From NCBI GenBank assembly GCA_964594905.1, contig CAZQOI010000004.1, forward strand, positions 19,106-83,105: DNA of 64,000 bases, in the 5' to 3' direction. The first letter of the stretch is position 1; every line of letters starts with the position of its first letter. Shown here in pieces: positions 46,831-55,143 of this stretch. The notes under the pieces are model-generated. The model saw only the letters and a program-made list of their open reading frames with translations. It searched no databases and was not told where the DNA came from. The translations under genes and the position numbers were made by a program. The DNA is from Granulosicoccus sp964594905. GTDB lineage: Bacteria; Pseudomonadota; Gammaproteobacteria; Granulosicoccales; Granulosicoccaceae.

Positions 46831-47484
46831 GTGGACGCAGCAATCAAAAAAAGACTTCCGGCATCGGACGCAGCGACGCGATTCTGGTGGATACGCCACG
46901 CAAGGGTTCCGGAAGTTGGACATCTTATGTATGGCAGTCTTGACGTTGACTGCGATACCAGCGACTCCAAGCTTTTCTCGAGTATCGCACAGAAGCTTCC
47001 AGACAAGAGTCTCTGGGTTACCAGTCCACTGAAGCGTACCCATCAGACAGCTGACGCTTTGATAGACGGTGGGGCGGTTCCCGGCCCTCGAGAAGAAGAT
47101 GCCGACATTCTCGAACAGGACTTTGGTGAATACAACGGCATGACTCACACAGAGCTCTTCGCCTTGCGCGAAGATGCCTACCTCAGTTTCTGGCCAACGG
47201 ACCCTGACCAGCAAGCGCCAAATGGCGAGAGTTTTGCGATGCTACGAGAACGCGTAGCGCGTTTCGTCGAACGCATGTGTACAACACACCGCGGAAAAGA
47301 TGTTGTCTGTGTGGCGCACCGTGGAACGATACTCGCGGCCCTGCAGATAGCTTTGGACACGCCGATTCGCAACAGCGTCAGTTTCAATATCGGAAACGTG
47401 TCGCTAACCCGCCTGACACATCATGCTGATGTACCGCCAGGCGGACCAGAGTGGCGAGTGGTGGATGTCGGCTGGCTACCCTGA
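46831..47484 (+). CDS. histidine phosphatase family protein (phosphoglycerate mutase-like)
   Basis: The protein has about 217 residues. The phosphohistidine motif reads WWIRHARVP (RHA in place of RHG). The later catalytic pieces EQDFGEYNGM and VCVAHRGTILA supply the acidic residue and second His. Relatives include alpha-ribazole phosphatase and general phosphomonoesterases; the substrate is unknown. The start is uncertain: GTG 46831 is used, while an in-frame TTG at 46768 would add 21 residues and abut the M20 start. It is convergent with fadA. Confidence 0.8.
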   Translation: MDAAIKKRLPASDAATRFWWIRHARVPEVGHLMYGSLDVDCDTSDSKLFSSIAQKLPDKSLWVTSPLKRTHQTADALIDGGAVPGPREEDADILEQDFGEYNGMTHTELFALREDAYLSFWPTDPDQQAPNGESFAMLRERVARFVERMCTTHRGKDVVCVAHRGTILAALQIALDTPIRNSVSFNIGNVSLTRLTHHADVPPGGPEWRVVDVGWLP

Positions 47485-47519
47485 TAGCCAATTAATTAAT
47501 CGCCAACTGAACGCGACGC

Positions 47520-48698
47520 TTATTTCAGTCGTTCAAACACAGTCGCAATGCCCTGCCCCATACCGATACACATAGTGGCAAGCCCAATTTCACTGTCCTG
47601 CTGCTGCATGACATTCAATAAGGTTGTGGATATACGAGTACCAGAACATCCTAGTGGATGCCCTAGTGCGATAGCACCGCCGTTCAAATTAACCTTGTCG
47701 TCAAGCTTATCGGACAATCCAAGATCCTTGAGCACTGGAAGCGACTGAGCTGCAAAGGCCTCGTTGAGTTCAACATGATCAATGTCATCGATGGTCATGC
47801 CTGCACGCTTTAATACTTTCTTGGTCGCAGGTACAGGGCCATAACCCATGATGGCTGGATCGCAGCCACTGACAGCCATACTGCGAACCTTTGCCAAGGG
47901 CTTCAAACCGAGACTTTTGGCCTTTTCACCAGACATCATCAACATCGCCGACGCACCGTCAGCAATTGCTGAGGAGGTACCGGCAGTCACAGTGCCGACT
48001 TTTGGCACAAATGCAGGTCGCAACGATGCAAGCGCTTCGAGTGATGCGTCCTCGCGAATGACCTCATCCTTCTCGATCAGTTTGAATGCACCGGTTTCGT
48101 CATGCCCTTCTATTGGAATGATTTCATTGTCGAAACGACCATTGACAGCGGCATCATGTGCACGTTGATGGGATCGCAATGCAAACGCATCCTGCTGCTC
48201 ACGTGTGATCTTGTGCATACGCCCTAACATCTCTGCAGTGATTCCCATCATCATTGATGCCTTCGCTGCATAGCGACTGACTGAAGGATTGATATCGAGG
48301 CCATGCAACATCGATACGTGTTGCATATGCTCAACACCACCGACAACAAAAATGTCGCCATAACCGGTCATGATGCCTTGCGCAGCCGTATGCAATGCGC
48401 TCATCGAAGAACCGCACAAGCGACTGACTGTCTGAGCCGCGACTTCTTTTGGCAAACCTGCAAGCAATCCAACGCTTCGCGCCATATTGAAGCCTTGCTC
48501 CAGTGTCTGGTTAACACAACCCCAGACTATGTCCTCAACTTCCGAACGATCAACTTCAGGATTTCTGACAAACAAGGCATCAACCAAAGTCGCGGATAAG
48601 TTCTCCGCACGCACATTGATAAAACCACCACCCTTGGACTTACCCATCGGCGAGCGAACACCATCAACGATCACAACGTCACGTGCTTGAATGCTCAT
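47520..48698 (-). CDS. fadA: acetyl-CoA acyltransferase (3-ketoacyl-CoA thiolase)
   Basis: This 392-residue thiolase has the acyl-accepting Cys in RLCGSSMSAL (about 92), the GGAIALGHPLGCSG His/Cys motif and the C-terminal CIGMGQG catalytic Cys. It cleaves 3-ketoacyl-CoA to acetyl-CoA at the end of each beta-oxidation cycle. Its ATG overlaps the fadB stop by 4 bases, as in the FadBA heterotetramer operon of gammaproteobacteria. Confidence 0.95.
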   Translation of the reverse strand: MSIQARDVVIVDGVRSPMGKSKGGGFINVRAENLSATLVDALFVRNPEVDRSEVEDIVWGCVNQTLEQGFNMARSVGLLAGLPKEVAAQTVSRLCGSSMSALHTAAQGIMTGYGDIFVVGGVEHMQHVSMLHGLDINPSVSRYAAKASMMMGITAEMLGRMHKITREQQDAFALRSHQRAHDAAVNGRFDNEIIPIEGHDETGAFKLIEKDEVIREDASLEALASLRPAFVPKVGTVTAGTSSAIADGASAMLMMSGEKAKSLGLKPLAKVRSMAVSGCDPAIMGYGPVPATKKVLKRAGMTIDDIDHVELNEAFAAQSLPVLKDLGLSDKLDDKVNLNGGAIALGHPLGCSGTRISTTLLNVMQQQDSEIGLATMCIGMGQGIATVFERLK

Positions 48699-50863
48699 GC
48701 GCTCTCTCCTGTTTGACTACTCGCGTGGAATTGGGCATTGGTTTTTGCCATGTCACGCATCTTTGCCGTTGGGTGATAAAGAGGCCCAAGGTCTTTGTAC
48801 TTGTCTGCTCTGGCGCAGAAAGCATCAAGCCCCATTTTATCCACGTAGCGCAGTACACCACCACGAAACGGCGGAAATCCAATTCCATAGACAAGACCCA
48901 TATCAACCTCAGCTGCAGTGCTAACGATATCGTCTTCAAGACAGCGTGCAGATTCGATACACATGGGAATCATCATTCGATCGACAATCTCTTCTGCATC
49001 GATATCACGCTTTGCTGATTGAATCGATGCAATAACGGCATTGGCCTCGTCATCTGGCTTTTTCTGCGGTCGACCTTTGCGATCTTTTTCGTAGCGATAA
49101 AAGCCCTTGCCATTCTTTTGCCCAAGACGCTCGGCCTTGAACATGGCGTCTATGATTGTGTCGCCGTCCTCGGCCATACGATCAGGGAAACCATCAGCCA
49201 TGACACCAGCTGCATGTTTACCAGTATCAAGACCAACAACATCCAGTAAGTAGGCCGGACCCATTGGCCAACCAAATCGTTCCATGGCTTTATCAATAGC
49301 CATGTGATCACCCCCATCGGCCATCAACTTGTTGAATCCGCCAAAGTAGGCAAACAGAATACGATTAACCAGAAAACCCGGGCAGTCGTTGACGACTATT
49401 GGGGTCTTTCTCATTGCCTGCGCATAAGCCACGGTGGTGGCTATGGCTTTTTCGGATGATGTCTTGGCGCGAATGACTTCAACCAATGGCATGCGGTGAA
49501 CAGGGTTGAAAAAATGCATACCGCAGAAATTTTCAGGACGCTTAAGTGCAGTTGACAGCAAGTCCACTGAGATAGTTGATGTGTTGGTTGTGATGATTGT
49601 GTCATCGCTGACCTCGCCTTCCACTTCCGCCAGCACACTCATCTTGATCTTCGGGTTTTCAACAACCGCTTCGACGACCAGGTCCACATCACCAAATTCA
49701 CCATAAGACAAGGCCGGTTGAATGGCATTCAGAACCCCTGCCAGTCCCTCTGGTTTCAACTTGCCACGCTTGATCTGTTTTTGTAACAAGCTGCCAGCCT
49801 CATCAAGACCTGCGTCCAGCGCGGATTCTGCGATGTCTTTCATCAATATCGGAACACCGTTGGATGCCGATTGGTATGCAACACCGCCGCCCATAATGCC
49901 GGCACCGAGAACCGCTGCCTGGTCAACCTTATCCGCAACCTTGGTTTGTTTGCGCGCAATTCGCTTGAGTAACTGATCATTCAGGAAGATACCAACGAGA
50001 TTCGCCGCTACATCTGTCTTCGCCAATTTGACGAAACTGTCTGACTCGTGCGGCAACGCTGCATCTCGCTCGAGCGCCGCGTGTGCTGCGATCGTATCGA
50101 TGATGGTCAGTGGTGACGGATAGTGGGGGCCGGCCTTAGCACCGACAACGCCTTTTGCTGACTCAACCGCCATGGTTAATTCCAGTGGCGACAAGGACAA
50201 TGGGTTTTTCTTGATCGCCCGACGTTTTTGAATATCGAACTTGCCTGCACTGGCGTCTTCTACAAGATCGAATGCACTTTGGCGCAAAGCGTCATCAGCT
50301 ACCACCGCATCCACTGCGCCGTCCTTCAAGGCTGCAGTTGCCCGCTTTGAACCGCCTGCACACATCCACTCAACCGCATTGTCGACACCGATCAGTCTTG
50401 GCAGTCGAACAGAACCACCCCATCCGGGCATGATCCCGAGCTTGACCTCCGGTAATCCAACTCGAGCGGCGCTACCTGCGATACGAAAATCACAAGCCAG
50501 ACACACCTCGAAACCGCCACCCTGTGCCTCACCATTGATGGCGGCAACCGTTGGAAACGGTAGGTCCTCGAACCGATTGAACATGCCATTTACCTCGTTC
50601 AGCATGGTTCTCAGTACTTCATCAGGCTGTTCGAAATAATCAAGAAACTCGGTAATGTCAGCGCCTGCAACGAACACCGATTTGGCACTGGTCATAACCA
50701 GGCCCTTCGCTGTTGTTTGAGACTCAATAACCTTCAGCACATCGTCAAATTCTTTGAGCGCGATCTTATTGAAGACATTGACCTTTTCGTTCTGGCTGTC
50801 AAAACACAGCTCGAGTACGCCGTCGTGGTCACTGAGCTGAAAAGCTTGTCCGGAAAAAAGCAT
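48695..50863 (-). CDS. fadB: multifunctional fatty acid oxidation complex alpha subunit
   Basis: The 722 residues comprise an enoyl-CoA hydratase/isomerase domain (about 1-190, with oxyanion-hole segments AGADITEF and GGGFEVCLACDFRI). A linker leads to the 3-hydroxyacyl-CoA dehydrogenase with VLGAGIMGGGVAYQSA (about 316-331), and the HNP-type segment CGMHFFNPVHRMPLVEV follows. It performs hydration, dehydrogenation and isomerisation of fatty acyl-CoA. It is slightly longer than FadJ-type proteins, as FadB should be. No clear fatty-acid regulator site was found in the upstream 280 bases. Confidence 0.95.
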   Translation of the reverse strand: MLFSGQAFQLSDHDGVLELCFDSQNEKVNVFNKIALKEFDDVLKVIESQTTAKGLVMTSAKSVFVAGADITEFLDYFEQPDEVLRTMLNEVNGMFNRFEDLPFPTVAAINGEAQGGGFEVCLACDFRIAGSAARVGLPEVKLGIMPGWGGSVRLPRLIGVDNAVEWMCAGGSKRATAALKDGAVDAVVADDALRQSAFDLVEDASAGKFDIQKRRAIKKNPLSLSPLELTMAVESAKGVVGAKAGPHYPSPLTIIDTIAAHAALERDAALPHESDSFVKLAKTDVAANLVGIFLNDQLLKRIARKQTKVADKVDQAAVLGAGIMGGGVAYQSASNGVPILMKDIAESALDAGLDEAGSLLQKQIKRGKLKPEGLAGVLNAIQPALSYGEFGDVDLVVEAVVENPKIKMSVLAEVEGEVSDDTIITTNTSTISVDLLSTALKRPENFCGMHFFNPVHRMPLVEVIRAKTSSEKAIATTVAYAQAMRKTPIVVNDCPGFLVNRILFAYFGGFNKLMADGGDHMAIDKAMERFGWPMGPAYLLDVVGLDTGKHAAGVMADGFPDRMAEDGDTIIDAMFKAERLGQKNGKGFYRYEKDRKGRPQKKPDDEANAVIASIQSAKRDIDAEEIVDRMMIPMCIESARCLEDDIVSTAAEVDMGLVYGIGFPPFRGGVLRYVDKMGLDAFCARADKYKDLGPLYHPTAKMRDMAKTNAQFHASSQTGESA

Positions 50864-51050
50864 GTCTGTCGCGCTCCTGATTGAGGATTAGCTGGCAGAC
50901 ACCTGGGCCTGCGATCAAACCAGCCGATTTCTCAAGCCGGGTATGGATGGAAGTGTATCAATGTCTGCTGGATAACTGGATGTGGATTAGGCTCTTCACC
51001 CGAGCAGAGGTTCAGTCCGCTTGCAGTTTCAGGTTTGAGGATTCAGCACA

Positions 51051-51089
51051 AAAATCGCTGCCAGCCAACTAAATCACGATTTTCTGGCA
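51051..51089 (-). terminator. interleaved inverted repeats downstream of tRNA-Thr
   Basis: AAAATCG (51051-51057) pairs with CGATTTT (51077-51083), and TGCCAG (51059-51064) pairs with CTGGCA (51084-51089). The two stems interlock and cannot both form fully. On the minus strand the first gives a hairpin ending CGATTTTTG, which could terminate the tRNA transcript 56 bases after the tRNA end. Confidence 0.4.
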
Positions 51090-51144
51090 TTCCGCTAGAA
51101 CCGCGGAGTCTGCGGATGGCGCTGTACGTCGGTAACCAAGAGAG

Positions 51145-51220
51145 TGGTGCCGGCACCAAGAGTCGAACTCGGGACCTACTGATTACAAATCAGTTGCTCT
51201 ACCAACTGAGCTATACCGGC
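51145..51220 (-). tRNA. tRNA-Thr(TGT)
   Basis: The 76-base cloverleaf includes an encoded 3' CCA. The acceptor arms GCCGGTA and TGCCGGC pair throughout with one G-T. The D-loop AGCTCAGTTGGTAGAGC and T-arm with GTTCGACTC are canonical. The anticodon stem-loop CTGATTTGTAATCAG exposes TGT, which reads ACA threonine codons. In gammaproteobacteria this tRNA usually leads a tRNA-Thr/Tyr/Gly/Thr-tufB cluster after birA; here it follows birA but stands alone. Confidence 0.96.
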
Positions 51221-51241
51221 ATTCATCTGACAAGAGGGGCA

Positions 51242-51270
51242 AGTTTAGGCCTAAGTAATTGCTGGCGCAA
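51242..51270 (-). promoter_or_regulatory. tRNA-Thr promoter
   Basis: On the minus strand, TTGCGC (-35, 51265-51270) and TAAACT (-10, 51242-51247) are 17 bases apart. They are followed by the GC-rich discriminator TGCCCC, typical of growth-rate- and ppGpp-controlled stable RNA promoters. The tRNA starts about 20 bases later. Confidence 0.6.
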
Positions 51271-51339
51271 CATTGCGTTGACGAATTAGCAAAACATAAT
51301 GCGACATAATTGAAATGGATCTGTCGATCACAATGCTCA

Positions 51340-51394
51340 CGTAGTCGGTGTTTAGCAAAAACCTCGCCTGTTGAGTGCCACTCTGATCAAAAAA
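51340..51394. repeat. left copy of 55-base duplication at assembly gap
   Basis: This 55-base segment, starting CGTAGTCGGTG and ending GATCAAAAAA, is identical to bases 51495-51549 across the run of Ns. It most likely represents the same genomic sequence present on both contig ends, not a biological repeat. Confidence 0.85.
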
Positions 51395-51494
51395 NNNNNN
51401 NNNNNNNNNNNNNNNNNNNNNNNNNNNNNNNNNNNNNNNNNNNNNNNNNNNNNNNNNNNNNNNNNNNNNNNNNNNNNNNNNNNNNNNNNNNNNN
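51395..51494. other. scaffold gap of 100 N
   Basis: Exactly 100 N bases mark a gap of unknown true size. Together with its flanks it occupies most of the 340 bases between tRNA-Thr and birA. Otherwise that stretch holds only the tRNA promoter and no gene. Confidence 0.99.
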
Positions 51495-51549
51495 CGTAGT
51501 CGGTGTTTAGCAAAAACCTCGCCTGTTGAGTGCCACTCTGATCAAAAAA
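51495..51549. repeat. right copy of 55-base duplication at assembly gap
   Basis: This copy is identical to 51340-51394. It runs on for one more A and then into CGCGGAGG, 11 bases before the birA stop. Confidence 0.85.
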
Positions 51550-51560
51550 ACGCGGAGGAA

Positions 51561-52376
51561 TCAGGATGAGAGACCAGCATCATTAGGCCGGATGGACACT
51601 TCGCCACTGACAACTGTGGTGCGCTCACCTGCTTGTTCTACGATCATAGCGCCTGATTCATCTACACCTCGCGCGACTGCAGGCTCATCCGCGCCGTCGC
51701 GCTTGATCATCACTGGGCGATTTAATAACCAGTCCCGACCCGTCCATTCTTCGGCAAATACAGCCCAACCGCCGGCTAAAAATTCATCGTGAGCACGAAG
51801 TACGCTGACAGCAACTTTTCCCAAAAGCTCATCACGGTCCAACGGTCGACCAATCAGCTCTTGCAGAGAGCAAGCACCAATACCTAGTTCGGTATCAAGC
51901 TGATCCGGCAAAACATTGATACCGATACCTGTGATGATGCTACTAACCAGACCAGAACGCACCTCAGTCAGCAAACCACCGAGTTTTCGGTTATCTGCGA
52001 TGACATCGTTCGGCCACTTTAATTTGATTGGCAATCCAACAGCCTCTTCGAGACTACGCGCCACACCGATGCCGGTAACTAAACTCAGACCGAGGAGTTC
52101 GCCGACTGGCTTTTCCGTATAAGTTTTCATTGAAAAGGTTACGTTACCCGGAGCTGTTTGCCATTTTTTTCCTCGGCGGGCAATACCAGCGGTCTGCCAA
52201 TGTGTCGCACAAAGTTCGGGGATCTTTACATCCACGTGTTGGACACGCTGCCCAAGCCAAAGACTTGTCGAGAAGAGCTCCTCGAAAAAAAACACGGTAA
52301 CACCATCGTAGCCATTTGCTGCAAGCTCTGTAGCAACCACTTGTTCAGAGGCGTCGCGATGTTGTAATTCGGACAT
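51561..52376 (-). CDS. birA: biotin-[acetyl-CoA carboxylase] ligase, single-domain type
   Basis: The protein has 271 residues without the N-terminal helix-turn-helix of repressor-type BirA, so it is an enzyme only. It has the STSLWL biotin-site segment, LKWPNDV with the catalytic Lys, KLGGLLTE and a C-terminal SH3-like domain. The adenylate loop is unusual: GIARRGKKW (from residue 64) in place of the family GRGRRGRxW, so the first Arg and the second Gly are substituted. It biotinylates AccB in the cytoplasm. No ribosome-binding site is seen at ATG 52376. The usual partner coaX is absent next to it, possibly because of the assembly gap. Confidence 0.88.
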   Translation of the reverse strand: MSELQHRDASEQVVATELAANGYDGVTVFFFEELFSTSLWLGQRVQHVDVKIPELCATHWQTAGIARRGKKWQTAPGNVTFSMKTYTEKPVGELLGLSLVTGIGVARSLEEAVGLPIKLKWPNDVIADNRKLGGLLTEVRSGLVSSIITGIGINVLPDQLDTELGIGACSLQELIGRPLDRDELLGKVAVSVLRAHDEFLAGGWAVFAEEWTGRDWLLNRPVMIKRDGADEPAVARGVDESGAMIVEQAGERTTVVSGEVSIRPNDAGLSS

Positions 52377-52512
52377 ATTTTTTATCGATTCAACCGACTC
52401 ATTAGAAATGAGCCTTAATACTCTTATATCTCAAATACAAGCTTATTAGTTTGTTTTAAAGAAGAAATATTGACTAGGGATCTAAAAACCAATTTTAATC
52501 GTAAATTATTAC

Positions 52513-54315
52513 TTAGCTATTTTCTGACAACCACTTATTTGCTAAGTCAACATCATTACGCAAAATAGTAGCCGTATTCAACTCATCATGTGTTACTCGC
52601 AAGGTGGCAGTTCGAAGTTCACCGAGACGAAAATAGTCAATCACTACTTGATCACTATCGCTAAATCTGCTTAGCACTGATTCGATTGATTCAACGCTGA
52701 CTTGCAGTTTACACACTGCTACAACGACGTCACCCGCAGCCAACCCAGCACACTCCGCAGGGCCGTCTCTGAATACCTGAACAAGAGTGATACCAGCAGC
52801 AGCAGCTTTGATTGTGGCCCCGATCCATACACATGGTGACTGTTCACCTTTAACAAGACCACCAGCATCCTTGAATGAAACACGTTGCCGCCACTCAAGT
52901 TGATGCCCAAGTTTTTTACAGACGTCAACAAGTGGTAATTCAGCTGTCGAATACAAGCACAGGTGGAAAAACGCCTTCATGGATTCGTGGTGAGATGCGT
53001 CAAGAAGTTCTATCGCCACATGCTCTGGTTCGTCCTCGGTAAGACCTGCCTGCCCTTCAAGCCAGTTGGACCAAAGACGTTTTATAAGATCATCAAGTGA
53101 AACCTGGTTTTTAGAACGGTGACGCAATTCAGCATCAAGGCACAGAGCAACAAGCGCACCCTTTGCGTAATAGCTAACGATAGCGTTGGGTGCGTTCTCA
53201 TCCTGCTTATAAAACTTGTGCCATGCATCGAAACTCGAATCGGTAACCGACTGAGTCAAGCGTCCTGATCCGCGTTGTACTCGTGTAACCGTCTTTGCAA
53301 GCAGATCAAGATAGCGCTCTTGATCAATCAAACCGGAACGCACTAGAAATAAATCATCATAATAAGAGGTGATGCCTTCAAAGAACCATAGCAAGCGGGT
53401 ATAGGACTCAGCATTCAATAGATAGGGAACAAAGACAGCAGGCTTTATTCGCTTGACATTCCACGTGTGAAAATACTCGTGGCTACATAAACCGAGGAAG
53501 TTAAGATATTCATCGCTGATGTTGTCCTCATCGCCAGCAATCGGCAAATTGTTACGCGTCACGAGCAAGGCAGTTGAGGCGCGATGCTCAAGCCCACCGT
53601 ATCCTTCGTTTACAACCATAACCATGAACACATAACGCTGCATTGGTGCAGGTTCACCGAAGAATCGAATTTGACTCTCACAGATCACGCGCAGGTCACG
53701 TTTGACCCGCTCTTCATCAAAGTGGCAAGCACCGGTCAAAACGATCTCATGGGGAACGCCACAGGCATCAAACTCGAGCTTTTTGAAGTCTCCAATTTCG
53801 ACCGGGTGATCAATCAGCTCATCGTAGTCGGCAAGCTGACGCCGACCAAAGCCCGCATCGTCGACATGAGTCTCATCCATGCCGGTCGCCACACGCCAGT
53901 GCTCGGCCTCTGCGAACTCCGGTTTAACCAGGTCAAGCGAAATTGGTTGATTCTCAAGAGACTCCGGACACAGGAAAACGCTTGTGCCGTTGAAGAACGC
54001 GTGGTCCTGAGAGACGTGCGCCGCCCGTACTGACAACTCCCACGCATAAACCTGATAGTGAACGGTCAGCTCTGTCAGTGCAGGTGGCGCTTGCCAGGTA
54101 GATTTATCGGTCTTTCTTAACTCTACCGCTTCACCAAGGGACGTCGCCGAGATCGTGACAATATTTCTTGAGAAGTCCCGGATCATATAGCTACCGGGAA
54201 TCCAATTAGGTAAGCGCAAGACCTGTCCAGCCGGGTTTGGCGCAGCCAGCTGCAGAGTCACATCGATAAGATGTTTGTAGGGGTGTCTGATTTCGATCGT
54301 GAAGCTGGTGGTCAT
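52513..54315 (-). CDS. M61-family metallopeptidase with PDZ domain
   Basis: The protein has 600 residues. The zinc motif HEYFHTW (about residues 280-286) and the downstream Glu in WFFEGITSYYDD are intact, after an N-terminal beta-rich domain with LPNWIPGSYMIRDF. A C-terminal PDZ domain (about 490-560, ITLVQVFRDGPAECAGLAAGD) follows. It belongs to the glycyl aminopeptidase group, and the physiological substrate is unknown. No signal peptide is seen, so it is probably cytoplasmic. GAGAG lies before ATG 54315. It is divergent from the nitroreductase gene. Confidence 0.92.
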   Translation of the reverse strand: MTTSFTIEIRHPYKHLIDVTLQLAAPNPAGQVLRLPNWIPGSYMIRDFSRNIVTISATSLGEAVELRKTDKSTWQAPPALTELTVHYQVYAWELSVRAAHVSQDHAFFNGTSVFLCPESLENQPISLDLVKPEFAEAEHWRVATGMDETHVDDAGFGRRQLADYDELIDHPVEIGDFKKLEFDACGVPHEIVLTGACHFDEERVKRDLRVICESQIRFFGEPAPMQRYVFMVMVVNEGYGGLEHRASTALLVTRNNLPIAGDEDNISDEYLNFLGLCSHEYFHTWNVKRIKPAVFVPYLLNAESYTRLLWFFEGITSYYDDLFLVRSGLIDQERYLDLLAKTVTRVQRGSGRLTQSVTDSSFDAWHKFYKQDENAPNAIVSYYAKGALVALCLDAELRHRSKNQVSLDDLIKRLWSNWLEGQAGLTEDEPEHVAIELLDASHHESMKAFFHLCLYSTAELPLVDVCKKLGHQLEWRQRVSFKDAGGLVKGEQSPCVWIGATIKAAAAGITLVQVFRDGPAECAGLAAGDVVVAVCKLQVSVESIESVLSRFSDSDQVVIDYFRLGELRTATLRVTHDELNTATILRNDVDLANKWLSENS

Positions 54316-54401
54316 GACGCTCTCTACCCTTTGGCACTTAGTGGACTAATCATGCTCGTTATACTTGAGGATCCATTGCGTGTAAGCAACGCCGAGACAT
54401 C

Positions 54402-55055
54402 ATGAATTCCATTATCGATTTCCTGCAGCAACGCAGCTCTAGCCCAGCAAACCGCTTGATCGAACCAGCGCCTAATGATCAGCAAATCGCTGAGATTCTT
54501 CGCTGCGCCGTCGCTGCACCAGATCATGCTCGGCTCAGACCCTGGAGATTCATTATCATTCGAGGTGACGCGCGTAAAAATCTCGGCGATGTCTTTGCAG
54601 AAATCGCCCTCACAAGTGACGGTGACTCAACAGAAGAAAAACTGCAACGCGTCCGCGAGAAGCCACTGCGCTCACCTTTGATCATTACCGTCGTAAGTAT
54701 ACTGACCTCTGGACACCCAAAAACTCCCGAGATCGAACAGACACTATCCGCCGGTGCCGCAGCCCAACAATTGCTTTTGGGAGCCAACGCCTTAGGCTTT
54801 GGCGCAGTCTGGCTAACAGGCGCAAACGCATACCACCCGCTCGTAAAGTCAGCTCTCTCACTAGCCAGCAATGAGCAAATCACCGGTTTCATCTACACCG
54901 GCACAGAATCAAAGGCGGCTGGCAATAATCAGGACGCAAACAAAGGGACACCCTCAGATGAGAAGAAAGAGACACCCACAAATCCAATCAAGCCAAAAGC
55001 TCGTCCAGATGTAGCAGACCATCTCAGTGAATGGCTAGGGACGTCCAAGCATTAA
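54402..55055 (+). CDS. nitroreductase family protein (YdjA-like)
   Basis: The protein has 217 residues. The FMN-binding core is seen in AVAAPDHARLRPWRFIIIRGDAR and in the GAAAQQLLLGANALGFGAVWLTG segment, typical of the short YdjA-like flavin reductases. The C-terminal 35 residues are a Lys/Pro/Thr-rich extension that is unusual for the family. That tail contains one exact GACACCCACAA word, read there in the Glu-Thr-Pro-Thr frame. The physiological substrate is unknown. Confidence 0.85.
   Translation: MNSIIDFLQQRSSSPANRLIEPAPNDQQIAEILRCAVAAPDHARLRPWRFIIIRGDARKNLGDVFAEIALTSDGDSTEEKLQRVREKPLRSPLIITVVSILTSGHPKTPEIEQTLSAGAAAQQLLLGANALGFGAVWLTGANAYHPLVKSALSLASNEQITGFIYTGTESKAAGNNQDANKGTPSDEKKETPTNPIKPKARPDVADHLSEWLGTSKH
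54971..54981 (+). repeat. GACACCCACAA word, copy 4
   Basis: Exact match in the unusual C-terminal tail of the nitroreductase gene, in a different reading frame (Glu-Thr-Pro-Thr). Confidence 0.85.
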
Positions 55056-55143
55056 CGAGAACTAACTCACAAAACCCATCTAGCGTCCATCTGAATAAGT
55101 TGGTACTCGTCGATATCACAGGTGACTTTTCTTATCGACATTT

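Noticed and set aside
51051..51089. H-type pseudoknot
   Set aside because: The zero-base connector between the last two arms could not span a 7-base-pair stem, so both stems cannot form together.
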